Source: Baffinella frigidus | Lineage: Eukaryota; Cryptophyceae; Cryptomonadales; Baffinellaceae | DNA: 11,327 bases | NCBI GenBank assembly: GCA_026770585.1 | Contig: MU646707.1 | Location: 294,378 to 305,704 of the forward strand | Direction of reading: 5' to 3' | Shown: positions 1 through 7,164 of the stretch, one piece after another | Position numbering within the stretch: position 1 is the first letter of the stretch | Layout of the letters: each line of letters begins with the position of its first letter | The notes under the pieces: generated by a model | Databases searched by the model: none | Told to the model about the DNA's origin: nothing | Seen by the model: the letters and a program-made list of their open reading frames with translations, nothing else | Made by a program: the position numbers and the translations under genes

Positions 1-184
1 CCCCCCTAGAATGACGTCGTTCTGGTTATATGCGCCAGAGATCGTGCCGGCGTGCCACTCGCGAATCGTGCCCTTTTTACAAAACCTACAAGAGGCCGCG
101 TAAAATATTTTTTGGAGAATTCTTACACACGTCTTGTAAAACCAACGCGAAGGCCACGGCTAGCCTCGAGTGGTGGGAGCGTGC

Positions 185-246
185 CTGAGGGCTGGATCGG
201 CAGTTGCTGGCTGGGTCTGGATGATGGTCGCTGGTGGTGCCTCTGC
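185..246 (-). CDS. RTRAF: Possible RTRAF exon 5 (Ala/Pro-rich linker), tentative
   Basis: After CTCCTGCAG the minus strand reads AEAPPATIIQTQPATADPAL, in frame (phase 0) with the GC-donor end of exon 4. The human protein has a low-complexity linker here containing an AEPL stretch. No GT donor occurs before the in-frame TAG, so the exon would need another GC donor (CTCAG/GCACGC, phase 2). An acceptor-head-like copy lies exactly 200 bases upstream at 446-406. Composition fits a linker, but nothing in it is diagnostic. Confidence 0.35.
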
Positions 247-255
247 CTGCAGGAG

Positions 256-405
256 GTTTCGGGTTTCGGGTTTCGGTTTTCAAGTTTCGGGTCTCGGGTC
301 TCGGGGTTCGGGTTTCGGGTTTCGGGTTTCGGGTTTCGGGTTTCGGGTTTCGGGTTTCGGGTTTCGGGTTTCGGGTTTCGGGTTTCGGGTTTCGAGTTTC
401 GGGTT
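256..405 (+). repeat. GGGTTTC heptamer array
   Basis: About 20 tandem heptamers GGGTTTC, with a few substitutions (GGGTCTC, CAAGTTTC, GAGTTTC) at the ends. It is a one-base variant of the plant-type TTTAGGG telomere repeat but interstitial. Reading frames through it give periodic Ser-Gly-Phe or Pro-Glu-Thr-Arg peptides that are artefacts. Confidence 0.95.
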
Positions 406-456
406 GAGGGTGGAAGCTGGTCGCTGGCCGCCGCAACGGCCGCAGCCTGCAGGTAG

Positions 457-598
457 GGTTTGGGGTTTGGGGTTTATGGTTTATGGTTTATGGTTTATGG
501 TTTATGGTTTATGGTTTATGGTTTATGGTTTATGGTTTGGGGTTTAGGGTTTAGGGTTTAGGGTTCAGGGTCTAGGGTTTGGGGTTTATGGTTTAGGG
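457..598 (+). repeat. GGTTTAT array grading into GGGTTTA
   Basis: About nine perfect GGTTTAT heptamers (476-535), then four GGGTTTA units (538-564) and degenerate versions to 598. Two adjoining heptamer variants show local homogenisation. Confidence 0.95.
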
Positions 599-710
599 GA
601 ATGGGGTGCGGGGTGCGGGGTACCGGCCGTGTCTCAGTCGAGCGGGCTTCAACAGAATCATGTGCGCCCGGAAGCTGATTTCCTGGGTTGGTTTCTGGTA
701 CACATCCGAC

Positions 711-892
711 ACCCTACACAGCGGGCTACGAAGGGATTTCGTGAATATCACACAAGTGGATAATTCCTAGGACCCTACGGTAGGCCATCCGCAGACAGAC
801 AGGGTTGCTCCTACAAACATCCTAACCGATTCTCGGTTGCTCAGCCACCAAGAATCCCTTCGTAGCCCACTGTGTGGTTGGGTGTGAAAGTA
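711..892. mobile_element. Foldback element, CACAGYGGGCTACGAAGGG family, copy A
   Basis: ACAGCGGGCTACGAAGGGAT at 718 is mirrored by ATCCCTTCGTAGCCCACTGT near 853. The interior holds CCTAGGACCCTACGGTAGGC and an ACCGATTCTCGGTTGCTCAG block. Confidence 0.85.
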
Positions 893-1118
893 GTCGGTAA
901 GCCCGAGTGCAGGAGAGGTAGGATTATGGGCGTGTCTCGGCGGGCGCTAGAGAAGCCTGTTGGAGGGTGAAGATTCGGGGAGGATTTCGCAATTTTATGG
1001 GTATCCAATAAATTTCATCACAGGTGTCAAAGTAGTCGGTAAACCCGCGTGGATGAGCGGTAAGGGGAGGGGCTTGCCTGAGCGGGCGGTGGCGAAGCTT
1101 CTTGGGCCTCTCTGAAGT
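885..1118. repeat. Pair of diverged 95-base direct repeats
   Basis: GTGTGAAAGTAGTCGGTAAG at 881 recurs as GTGTCAAAGTAGTCGGTAAA at 1025, and similarity continues for about 90 bases. On the minus strand the 1118-1070 part ends CGCTCAG/GCAAGCC, resembling the exon 4 end CTCCAG/GCAAGC, so these may be tail copies of exon 4. Confidence 0.6.
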
Positions 1119-1157
1119 TTCGGGGAGCCGGCGCCGCGCGGGGAGCTGCCTGATTCA

Positions 1158-1252
1158 AGGTTTCGGGTTTCAGGTTTCAAGTTTCAAGTTCCAAGTTTCA
1201 AGTTGGGGGTTTCGGGAAACCCTCAAACCCAGACCCTGAACCCCAAACCCTA
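1158..1252. repeat. Short GTTTC-type run followed by inverted CCCTAAA-type run
   Basis: Six degenerate TTTCAGG/AAGTTTC heptamers (1158-1206), then after 12 bases the opposite strand sense, CCCTCAAACCCAGACCC to CCCTAAAC. The orientation flips within 100 bases. Confidence 0.8.
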
Positions 1253-1558
1253 AACGTTGATAACCTCAGAGCCTAGATACCCATAGTTTCGATTGATCAA
1301 TGCTTGCGTCTGGTCCTTGAGGCCAGATCCCAACAGCTGTTTTGCGGGGTATCGAAGGCATTATCAAATCATCTAGTTTCCCCTAGTGTCTGGGTGAGGC
1401 ATCATCCTGGATCAAAGCCTCTGCCAGGATTGGTCCATATTCGTAGGGCTATCGCCTAACCTCTGTGAATCGAATCGTGTGTGCAAAGAAACGGATTGAA
1501 ACATGCTCCTGCGTACGCGCGTCCCGGGTGCTTACGGTCAAAAACAAAAAAGGATATG

Positions 1559-1690
1559 AGGTTTAGGGGTTCAGGGTTTAGGGTGTAGGGTGTAGGGTGT
1601 AGGGGTAGGGTGTAGGGTGTAGGGTGTAGGGTGTAGGGTGTAGGGTGTAGGGTGTAGGGGTTTTAGGGTGTACGGGTTTAGGGTCTACAT
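1559..1690 (+). repeat. GGGTGTA heptamer array
   Basis: About 14 GGGTGTA units with occasional GGGTTTA and single-base slips. C-rich strand is in sense for the RTRAF gene. Confidence 0.95.
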
Positions 1691-2128
1691 CCAGCCCTGG
1701 GTCGCGGAGTGGTCAACAGGGTCGAAACATGGTAAACCCTAGACCCTACAGACATTCAACCACTCAGTCTTTGAGTGGTTGAACCCCTACACCCACCGCG
1801 GCGCACACGCTCGGGATCTATGGTATTGTATGATTCGGGTTGGCTTGTATTTTGGGTCGGATCGGGCAATTCCGAATTCCAGATTTTTTTGTTAGATGGC
1901 TGGCTTAAATGAAGTTTTCTGCTATCTTATGCATGAGATTGATGACAAGATATCTTGTTTTTGCATCCCCCACCCATAAGATGTCACACACCGGCGAATT
2001 TTCAACAGATTTCCGCCCGACCCGACCGTGGAAAAATCCAAGCCAACCCGAATTCGATTCAGAACTGCAGTCGATGGCTGTGTTGGCAAGCGAGAGAAAC
2101 GTGCGTTTGATACGAAGCGAATTGCGTT

Positions 2129-2209
2129 TGGATTACTCATCCCCAGGCTTGAGAGTACTAAAGAAGACGGAGAACAACAAGAAGAAGAAGAAGAAGAAGA
2201 AGAAGAAGG
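2129..2209 (-). repeat. Intronic CT-tract/core element, copy 1
   Basis: In sense (minus) orientation: CTT tract, then TTTAGTACTCTCAAGCCTGG, then GATGAGTAATCC. It sits directly after the exon 4 donor. Confidence 0.75.
2173..2209 (+). repeat. (GAA)n tract of the intronic element
   Basis: About 11 GAA/AAG triplets. On the minus (sense) strand this is a CTT tract 10 bases downstream of the exon 4 donor. A similar GAA/GGA tract at 3860-3908 follows the exon 3 donor. Confidence 0.9.
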
Positions 2210-2221
2210 CAGGATGCTTGC

Positions 2222-2297
2222 CTGGAGCGAGGCGACTTTGGGGAGGTTGTCCGAGTACTCGAGAGCAACCGCCGCGCTCAGCAGAAAGTCCACCACC
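2222..2297 (-). CDS. RTRAF: RTRAF exon 4 (VVDFLLSAAVALEYSDN)
   Basis: The acceptor GCTACAG is followed by GGTGGTGGAC. The first base completes CGG (Arg) with the CG left by exon 3, and the frame then reads VVDFLLSAAVALEYSDNLPK, a clear match to the family's WLLG-AV-LEY segment. The preferred end is CTCCAG/GCAAGC, a consensus GC donor in phase 0. A weaker GT alternative is AAA/GTCGCC at 2237. The 5' splice site is followed by a long CTT tract, the same layout as after exon 3. Confidence 0.85.
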
Positions 2298-5200
2298 CTG
2301 TAGCACCGCACGCAGGTTAAGGGTCGACACCCTGCAGCACCGCACTCAGGGTCAGGGTCGTCACCCTGCAGCACCGCATTCAGGGTCAGGGTCGACACCA
2401 GAGCGTTTTCACGGGCGGACGCCCGAATTCCGGAGTTCCGTAGGGTGCTACGCCACACAGTGGACTACGGACCTTTCATCAAAAGTCAACTTACCCTGTG
2501 GGTAGTTAACTTTAAGGATTTTCTCACGCAAATTTGGTCACGTTACCGCTAAATCTAGGGGTCTCGAAACCCTCGTAGCCCACCGTGTGGGATGCATAAC
2601 AGGCAGGAGCAGCACCCAACGTGAGGGTGGACACCCTCGCTACAGGGGAACCTCGCTCATAAGGAGCCGCCTCCTCCCTGAGCTACAGCCGCGCTCAGCA
2701 GAGAGTCCACCACCCAGCAGGACGCATTAATCCGTCACTTTAGTCGTCACAGACTCCACTTTTGAGGGCTGCCACCCACCAACCCCCACGGCTTGGGCCA
2801 ATCGCCGATTTTCGATGTGGGATTTCAAGGGGGTTGAAGTCGGAATCCGACTTCAACGGCTCCAATTCCCCTTGAAATCGGGAAATCGAAAACCATCGAT
2901 TTGCCCCAGCCGTAAGGGTTGGTGGACTGTACTGACGCGGGCCCGTCGCAAGGCTCAAGGACTTTTCGATCACTCATCTCCAGGCGTGAGAGTAATAAAG
3001 GGGACACCCGCAGCACAGCAAAAATGGGCAGGGTGGACACTCTAATTCCGGCAGCAACCCAATTCCGACATTCCACAGGGTGCTATGGTGGTCGGCAATA
3101 CAGTAGGGTGCCACGGGACGCCGGAATCACGCTAACGCCGGAATTCAGGTGTCCACTCTCAGCCAGCCCGGTGTTGGAACAGAGTAGGAGCTATGACTCT
3201 CGCGCATCCCCGCCCCCCACGCTCAACACACTAATAGGGTAACGTCCCGAAAATGGGATGGTTAGGCCTACGGCATTGCCTAGGACCTCCTACCGTAGGC
3301 CGAGACTTTTTGGTCCTAGGATCCCTCGGCCTACGGTAGGAGGTCCTAGGCAATGCCGTATGCCTAACTACCCCATTTTCAGGCCGTTAGCCTATGAACA
3401 CGACGCCCGCGACCCTGAAGTGGAGGGTGCCGACACGGGCTCGTCTTACGGCGCATAGACGTTTGGATCACTCACATCCATGCTTGAGAGGAATCAAGAA
3501 GAGAACAAGAAGATCTGACACGCGTGCAGTCAAGGCGGATGCTGGTGCTCACAACCTGTCCTACTACCGGGGCGAAAACAAAAAGGGAGGGTACCGAAGG
3601 CGGCCCTGCTCCCCCGCGGGACCACCCGCTGCGCCGAAGCGTCGCATTTTCGTTGGACGTGACTGAAAGCTCCAGCTATGTAGTAATATTCGTGCATTTC
3701 GGGGAGCAATTGAATTAAATGCAAAATTAGATTAAATCAAATTCAACGGGACTAGATTAGGACGTACCGCAAGCGGCCCTGCTCCCCTGCAGCCCCCCCC
3801 CCCCGCCGCAAGGCTCATCGACGTTTAGATCATTCATTTCCAGGCTTGGGAGCAATCCAGAGGAAGAAACAGAAGAAGAAGAAGAAGAGGAGGAAGAAGA
3901 GGAAGAAACGGATGGTACCGCAAGCGGCCCTGCTCCCCCGCAGCCCCACCCGCTGCTCCGAAACGCCGCTCGCTCCCGCCCAGCCCGCAGTAGTATCCTT
4001 GCAGCGCGTCATACCACACTGCCGAGGGTTGAGGGTGAGGATTGAGGGCGTGGTATCCCGCGGGCCCTCTGTGTTTTCCCTTCCCAGAGTTGGAGTCGGA
4101 GTTCCCCTCCCAGAGTCGGAGTCGGAGTTCCCATCTTACCCACACTACCCGCGCGCCCGACAGCGCCGCTCGCTGCCTCCTAGACCGCTGTAGTTAATGC
4201 CACAAGCTAACGTCAGCGGACCCCTTAGCCTACGGTAGGAACCCCCCCTCCTCCGACGTTGAAAACAAAAAGGACTTGAAAAGTCGTAGCCGGGGGGCTC
4301 CTACCGTAGGCAATCCGTAGGCTGTAAGTACCTCGCTGACGTTAGCTTTTCAGATGATAGTGGCCTTGCAACGCGCTGTTCAACGCTGCGGGAGGAGCAG
4401 GCTTGGGGTTTAGAGGACGGACTGGCGGGGGGAGGGAAGGAGGGGAGGGTGGGAGGGGAGTGAGTGTGGGGGGGAGGACGAGAGAGTTGGTGTGCGGTGG
4501 GGTTTTGGGTTTTGGGTTTTGGGGGTTGGGTTCTGGGTTTTGGGGATTGGGTTTTGGGTCTGGGGTTCAGGGGTAAGTTTTAGGGTTTGGGTTTTAGGGT
4601 TTAGGGTGTAGGGTATAGGGTGCAGGGTGTAGGATGTAGGATTTAGGTTTCAGGGGTTAGGGTGCAGGGTTCAGGGTGCAGGGTGTAGAGTGTAGGGTGT
4701 AGGGTGTAGGGTGTAGGGTGTAGAGTGTAGGGTGTAGGGTGTAGGGTGTAGGGTGTAGGGTTGAGGGTTACCAGGCCCAAGCGGGTGGTTGAGGGCAGCG
4801 CGGTCATTCTCGGAGAGGTTTCGGATCTTTCGGTTCTCCAGCCAGAGCACTAGCGCACGCACGTGCGTCTCCTCCTTGAGCATCCCCGCCCGCATCTGCG
4901 ACAGAAAACACCTTTCTTCATCGCGTGTACATTTGCCGGATTTATAGCGCTGCCTCACTCGGGTTGACCGACTTTTCTCAAGTTGACATGCTGGGGTTGA
5001 GGTACACATGCGTCAACTTTGGAGCCAGGAGAGCACTAGCACGCGCACGTGCGTCTCCTCCCGCAACATCCCTGCCCGCATCTGCGTGCAAGATGCCATG
5101 ATGACATTTGCAAGACAGCCCACCGTTGTTCATCGCGTGTAAATTCCCCTGATTTCCTGCTCTGACTGAGTCGATCCTGGTCTCCTCAAAATGAGGTCTC

Positions 5201-5470
5201 CTCAGATTTCCCAAGTGTGTGGTACAGATCTGTTAACTTCTGGTGTGGACAAATCAGTGGCCACGACTGCGGCAGAGCTAGAATTTGTAGCAGTGGTATC
5301 GCCGCACGGAACCCACTTTGGTACAAACCAGCCAACTTTCCACGATCAAACATTCTGCGCTTTGGAGGACGAATGGTGCGAACACGAAAGATCAACGTGT
5401 CGAGACGCACCTGCGGGTACTCCTTCAGGTACTCCAGCGCCTCGAGCTTCTGCCAGATCGGCCCGAGCAT
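2222..5470 (-). CDS. RTRAF: RTRAF (hCLE/C14orf166, RLL family) homologue, exons 1-4, 3' part missing
   Basis: The family acts in RNA metabolism: in animals RTRAF sits with RTCB, DDX1 and FAM98B in the tRNA-splicing ligase complex and is linked to cap binding, RNA transport and Pol II activity. Four minus-strand exons (5470-5411, 4895-4772, 4018-3919, 2297-2222) join with compatible phases (0, 1, 2) into about 120 codons without a stop. Compared from memory with the human protein, the order of motifs is kept: KLEALEY (human KLTALDY), then LVLWLENRKIR (human FIVWLEDQKIR), then a DRAAL segment, then W-x2-AL-x2-Y, then VVDFLLSAAVALEYSDN (human AIDWLLGLAVRLEYGDN). The human protein is about 244 residues, so roughly half is present. 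The helical C-terminal half should lie at or beyond the left edge. Introns are 515, 753, 1621 and at least about 1975 bases. The gene lies head to head with the plus-strand gene at 6205. Family assignment is strong; the exact function in this organism is inferred. Confidence 0.85.
2298..2390 (-). repeat. 34-base tandem repeats carrying the exon 4 acceptor
   Basis: On the minus strand the block GACCCTGACCCTGAGTGCGG then TGCTGCAG/GGTG is repeated. CAG/GGTG acceptors occur with boundaries at 2366, 2332 and 2298 (true site, TGCTACAG), spaced exactly 34 bases. Confidence 0.85.
2453..2590. mobile_element. MITE, CCACACAGTGGACTACGG family, copy B
   Basis: 138 bases with imperfect terminal inverted repeats (CCACACAGTGGACTACG / CGTAGCCCACCGTGTGG). 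The interior is almost the same as the copy at 9067-9203, including CTTTCATCAAAAGTCAACT and GGTCACGTTACCGCTAAATC. Confidence 0.85.
2680..2714 (-). repeat. Decayed copy of RTRAF exon 4 head
   Basis: Minus strand GGTGGTGGACTCTCTGCTGA then GCGCGGCTGTAGCTC, matching exon 4 for about 35 bases. The base pair before it is TG rather than AG, so this copy has lost its acceptor. Confidence 0.8.
2964..3000 (-). repeat. Intronic core element, copy 2
   Basis: Core TTACTCTCACGCCTGGAGAT followed by GAGTGATCGAAAAGTCC on the minus strand. The CT tract is largely lost. Confidence 0.7.
3234..3395. mobile_element. MITE-like foldback element, 71-base arms
   Basis: Arms 3234-3304 and 3325-3395 are reverse complements with only a few mismatches (outer ATAGG-x-TAACG, inner CCTAGGACCTCCTACCGTAG). 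The 20-base loop is GACTTTTTGGTCCTAGGATC-like. No transposase. No clear target-site duplication was found. Confidence 0.9.
3456..3520 (-). repeat. Intronic core element, copy 3
   Basis: On the minus strand, TCTTCTTGTTCTCTTCTTGA, then TTCCTCTCAAGCATGGATGTG and AGTGATCCAAACGTCTATGCG. It lies downstream of the exon 3 tail copy at 3595-3649. Confidence 0.7.
3595..3649 (-). repeat. Copy of RTRAF exon 3 3' half plus donor
   Basis: Minus strand GCGACGCTTCGGCGCAGCGG and GGGGGAGCAGGGCCGCCTTCG, then GTACCCTCC. It matches the exon 3 end and its GTACC donor, with indels that break the frame. Confidence 0.85.
3768..3796 (-). repeat. Second copy of RTRAF exon 3 3' end plus donor
   Basis: Minus strand GGGGAGCAGGGCCGCTTGCG then GTACGTCC, identical to the true exon end over the last 20 bases. 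Upstream it dissolves into a 12-base G run (C run 3793-3804). Confidence 0.85.
3815..3908 (-). repeat. Intronic CT-tract/core element, copy 4
   Basis: It starts within 10 bases of the true exon 3 donor: CTTCTTCC-rich tract, then ATTGCTCCCAAGCCTGGAAA and TGAATGATCTAAACGTCG on the minus strand. Confidence 0.75.
3919..4018 (-). CDS. RTRAF: RTRAF exon 3
   Basis: The acceptor is CTCGGCAG before TGTGGTATG. The first two bases complete the split codon left by exon 2 and give V, then WYDALQGYYCGLGG, matching the family position W-x2-F/AL-x2-Y-L/x-x-LG. The second half is a Gly/Ala/Arg-rich stretch before the donor GCG/GTACCAT. Length is 100 bases, phase 1 in and phase 2 out. Two copies of its 3' half with donor-like GTAC follow in intron 3 (3768-3796 and 3595-3649), which supports the donor choice. 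Confidence 0.8.
4150..4390 (-). repeat. Decayed exon 3 copy split by a foldback element
   Basis: 4353-4390 resembles the head of exon 3 (CGCGTTGCAAGG versus CGCGCTGCAAGG). 4150-4203 resembles its middle (GCAGCGAGCGGCGCTGTCGG versus GGGAGCGAGCGGCGTTTCGG). The two parts are interrupted by the element at 4204-4348. Confidence 0.55.
4204..4348. mobile_element. MITE-like element with AAGCTAACGTCAGCG terminal repeats
   Basis: Perfect 15-base terminal inverted repeats at 4204-4218 and 4334-4348, with a subterminal inverted pair GCCTACGGTAGGA / TCCTACCGTAGGC. It is 145 bases and non-coding, inserted into a decayed exon 3 copy. Confidence 0.9.
4500..4766 (+). repeat. Composite telomere-like array (GGGTTTT, GGGTTTA, GGGTGTA)
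   Basis: From 4500 to 4560 the unit is GGGTTTT with GGGGATT variants. GGGTTTA follows to about 4605, and GGGTGTA/GGGTGCA from 4605 to 4760. Its end abuts the exon 2 donor, so the first intron bases in sense are array sequence. Confidence 0.95.
4772..4895 (-). CDS. RTRAF: RTRAF exon 2 (LVLWLENRKIR core)
   Basis: Flanked by a textbook acceptor (pyrimidine-rich TGTTTTCTGTCGCAG) and a donor CCTG/GTAACC. It encodes 41 codons plus one base, holding the most diagnostic family motif, LVLWLENRKIRNLSENDRAAL. An incomplete copy of its acceptor and 5' half lies upstream in intron 1 at 5081-5026. Confidence 0.9.
4896..5410 (-). other. RTRAF intron 1
   Basis: 515 bases, GTGCGT to CGCAG. It contains the exon 2 head copy (5081-5026) and a segment at 4944-4980 shared with the plus gene's intron at 6883-6916. 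It has no telomere-like array. Confidence 0.75.
5026..5081 (-). repeat. Decayed copy of RTRAF exon 2 acceptor plus 5' half
   Basis: After CTTGCACGCAG the copy reads MRAGMLREETHVRVLVLSWL and then meets a stop. Similarity to exon 2 ends about 57 bases in, before the ENRKIR motif. The acceptor AG is intact, so it is a potential decoy site. Confidence 0.85.
5411..5470 (-). CDS. RTRAF: RTRAF exon 1 (start codon to first donor)
   Basis: Twenty codons, MLGPIWQKLEALEYLKEYPQ, ending CCGCAG followed by GTGCGT, a good donor in phase 0. The start at 5470 is chosen because the family begins only a few residues before the KL-x-AL-x-Y motif. An in-frame ATG at 5542 would add 24 residues including a run of 12 glycines encoded by the C-rich promoter tract, which is less likely. 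Confidence 0.8.
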
Positions 5471-6204
5471 CCCCGACGCCTCCCCTCCCCCGCCTCCCCC
5501 GCCCCCTCCTCCCCCCCCCGCCGCCCCCGCCCCCACCCCCACGCACCCCTCCCGCCCCCTGGTGTTTTACCGCCTCGCCACCCCTCTGTGCTTGAGCTGT
5601 TTGCTGCTCTCCCGCCGCCGCCGCTGGCGCAACCCCGCCCTGGCCCTGGCAATGAGGAAGCGGCATGGTTCACGAAAATCAGTGCTGTCGCTTCCCCTCG
5701 CCCAAGAACTGGCGGCAAGTGGCCGCACGAGAAGAGGCAGGTCGCACGAGGGACCGGGCGTGCGTCCTCTGCTGTGGCGAGGATCCATCTCCCCCCACAA
5801 GAACCCAGATGGCGAAACCTGAAGGAAGACCTCTGATCCGTTTCCTGAATGGTCAAAAGAAGGGGGGAGGGAGACACGTGGGGCGACCTCGTTGCTGGCT
5901 TGCCCCCCCCCTCCGCCCTTCTTCCTCCCCTTGCCGCCCATCCTTACGCCCGATCGTTCGTTGACGCAGGCTCCCGCCGGTAGCAAGCAGGTTGACCTCA
6001 GTTCCGGAAGCGTCGTTCCCTCGACACTTGTTTGCGATCTGAAGCGGACCACATCGAGGATAAAGGTTGAGCCATGTTTTGATGAGGATGGTTCGAATTT
6101 CAACCGTCCTCCGTGGGAAACGGCACTTCCTACGACTCCCTGCGCAGGGCGGGATAAACTCTAAAAGGGCCCAGCCCTGTCTACCTGGCACATCGCCCGC
6201 CATC
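5471..6204. promoter_or_regulatory. Likely bidirectional promoter between divergent genes
   Basis: This 734-base interval separates the two start codons. It contains a C-rich tract at about 5484-5565 (runs of 5-9 C), which is G-rich in the RTRAF leader and could form G-quadruplexes there. A second C-run block is at 5905-5916. A weak A/T-rich patch with TAAAAGG at 6161-6167 is the only TATA-like feature near 6205. I see no coding segment I can defend; the long open frames here on both strands look like GC-rich chance frames. Confidence 0.45.
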
Positions 6205-6300
6205 ATGATGGCACCTCCGACCGTGGTGCCCTCCCTCCTGTGCGAGCGCGCCAACGAGCAAGACCGCAAGCTGTTCGACATCGCACTGCATGCCCCGCAG
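6205..6300 (+). CDS. First exon of unrecognised plus-strand gene
   Basis: The start context CCGCCATC is followed by ATG ATG, then 32 codons open to CCCCGCAG/GTCAAC, a plausible phase 0 donor. The peptide includes LLCERANEQDRKLFDIALHA, a helical-looking charged stretch. The start lies 735 bases from the divergent RTRAF start. I do not recognise the protein. Joining it directly to the exon at 6680 keeps the frame. Uncertain: a start further upstream or another intervening exon cannot be excluded. Confidence 0.5.
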
Positions 6301-6679
6301 GTCAACCGCCGCCCCCCCCGTTCCACGCGCATTTCACTCCCCAATCTGTTCGTCCCGGAAGAGCGATGTGTCTCTTGCGGTGTCCCATTCTTCGCTAGAG
6401 GCACGTGAGCGCGCGGTGGTGCGCGAAAGATGCACCTGCCGCCCGCTCTACATCGCCCGCCTGTTGCGCCCCAGCACAGAGGCCCAACAATCTGCAGGGG
6501 TACGCCTAGCAAATCCGCCCTGCGTAGACACCTAAAACCGCCTCCAGCCCTCCACGCTCGTCTCTGAGCGCAGCGCCCGAGCGACACAAAGGGACGTTGG
6601 ATCAGGCCCCCGCGCGCGAGATCGCTGCAGCTCGCAGGTTGCGCCATGCTCCCGCTTCCTGAGAATGTCTCGTTCGCAG

Positions 6680-6739
6680 GCTGATGCGGGAGGACCTTCG
6701 ACGGGCACCGTGGTTGAACTTGACGAGGAGTACAAGAAG
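6680..6739 (+). CDS. Candidate internal exon (ADAGGPSTGTVVELDEEYKK)
   Basis: Sixty bases between the acceptor TCTCGTTCGCAG and the donor AAGAAG/GTCCCA, 20 codons, phase 0 on both sides. The peptide starts Gly/Ser-rich and ends acidic-basic (VVELDEEYKK), typical of a real coding segment. It precedes the exon at 8017 after an intron of about 1.28 kb. Confidence 0.45.
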
Positions 6740-7164
6740 GTCCCACCTCCCCTCCCACGTCGAGTGTTTCCATAGTTTGGCCACCCCCCGATTCGTCCCG
6801 ATTTGTACCCGGGGTGTCGCCGTGCGACCGCCCCCCCTGGTACGAACTTTCATTTTTGAATTGAAGAAAATAGCTATGATGGCTCTGCCTCACTCGGGTC
6901 GACGGACTATCCTCAAGATTCCCCTCCCCCCGAACTGGACGCGAACGTTACCAGCCGCGTCCAGTTTTTACCACACGTGAGATCCAAACTGGAGTCCTGT
7001 TCATAAATTTCACGATTGATTCGCCTCTGAACCCAAATCCATTTCCGAAATACGGGCCCACGCTTTTCGGAAGAGACAGTGGCGGGAGGGTGGTCAGCTT
7101 CCGCTTCCACCCTGGCAGGCAACCTCCTGTTTATTGTGTATAGATTAGGTTTCAGGGTTCGATT

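Larger units (their letters stand above)
247..2221 (-). other. RTRAF intron 4 or 3'-flanking region
   Basis: About 1.97 kb. It holds a (CTT)n tract, the core element at 2129-2160, unassigned sequence at 1691-2100 and 1255-1555 in which I see no gene, the GGGTGTA array at 1559-1690, two diverged copies of a 95-base segment at 885-985 and 1024-1118, a foldback element at 711-892, and the 457-598 and 256-405 arrays. Whether this is one intron depends on the tentative exon 5. Confidence 0.45.
2298..3918 (-). other. RTRAF intron 3
   Basis: 1621 bases. From the donor: a CT-rich tract and intronic core element, exon 3 tail copies at 3768-3796 and 3595-3649, each followed by another core element, a foldback element at 3234-3395, diverged repeats with CAGGGTGCTA at 3070-3115, a decayed exon 4 head at 2714-2680, a small MITE at 2453-2590, and three 34-base repeats carrying the acceptor. 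I see no exon inside. Confidence 0.7.
4019..4771 (-). other. RTRAF intron 2
   Basis: Begins GTAACCCTCAACCCTACACC, so the telomere-like array starts directly at the donor. It holds the 4500-4766 array, G-rich purine sequence at 4425-4490 (C/T-rich in sense), a decayed exon 3 copy split by a foldback element at 4204-4348, and a repeated GAGTCGGAGTTCCC pair at 4087-4130. Confidence 0.75.

Noticed and set aside
52-547. Open frames with periodic SGFGFRV or PETRNPK peptides
   Set aside because: They are translations of the heptamer array, whose unit length is not a multiple of three and which has no stops in some frames.
256-598. True chromosome end
   Set aside because: Arrays are short, degenerate, of mixed variants and followed by gene sequence on both sides, so they are interstitial.
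711-892. CRISPR-like or tRNA-like foldback
   Set aside because: A single inverted repeat without spaced direct repeats, and no cloverleaf or TTCRA box in the right position.
1024-1113. Plus-strand reading GVKVVGKPAWMSGKGRGLPE ending in a stop, after TTTCATCACAG
   Set aside because: It is duplicated with decay at 881-970, lies antisense to the local array polarity, and has no partner exon. The minus-strand tail-copy reading fits better but is also weak.
6574-6637. 64-base segment between GCGCAG and CTCGCAG/GTTGCG that looks like an exon
   Set aside because: Its length is not a multiple of three, while the exons at 6205 and 6680 already join in phase. Including it would break the frame. It could be a decayed copy.
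5853-6893. 346-codon open frame on the minus strand
   Set aside because: It runs across the promoter and two plus-strand exon candidates. Its composition (Arg, Gly, Ser, Cys rich) is that of a GC-rich antisense frame, and no motif is seen.
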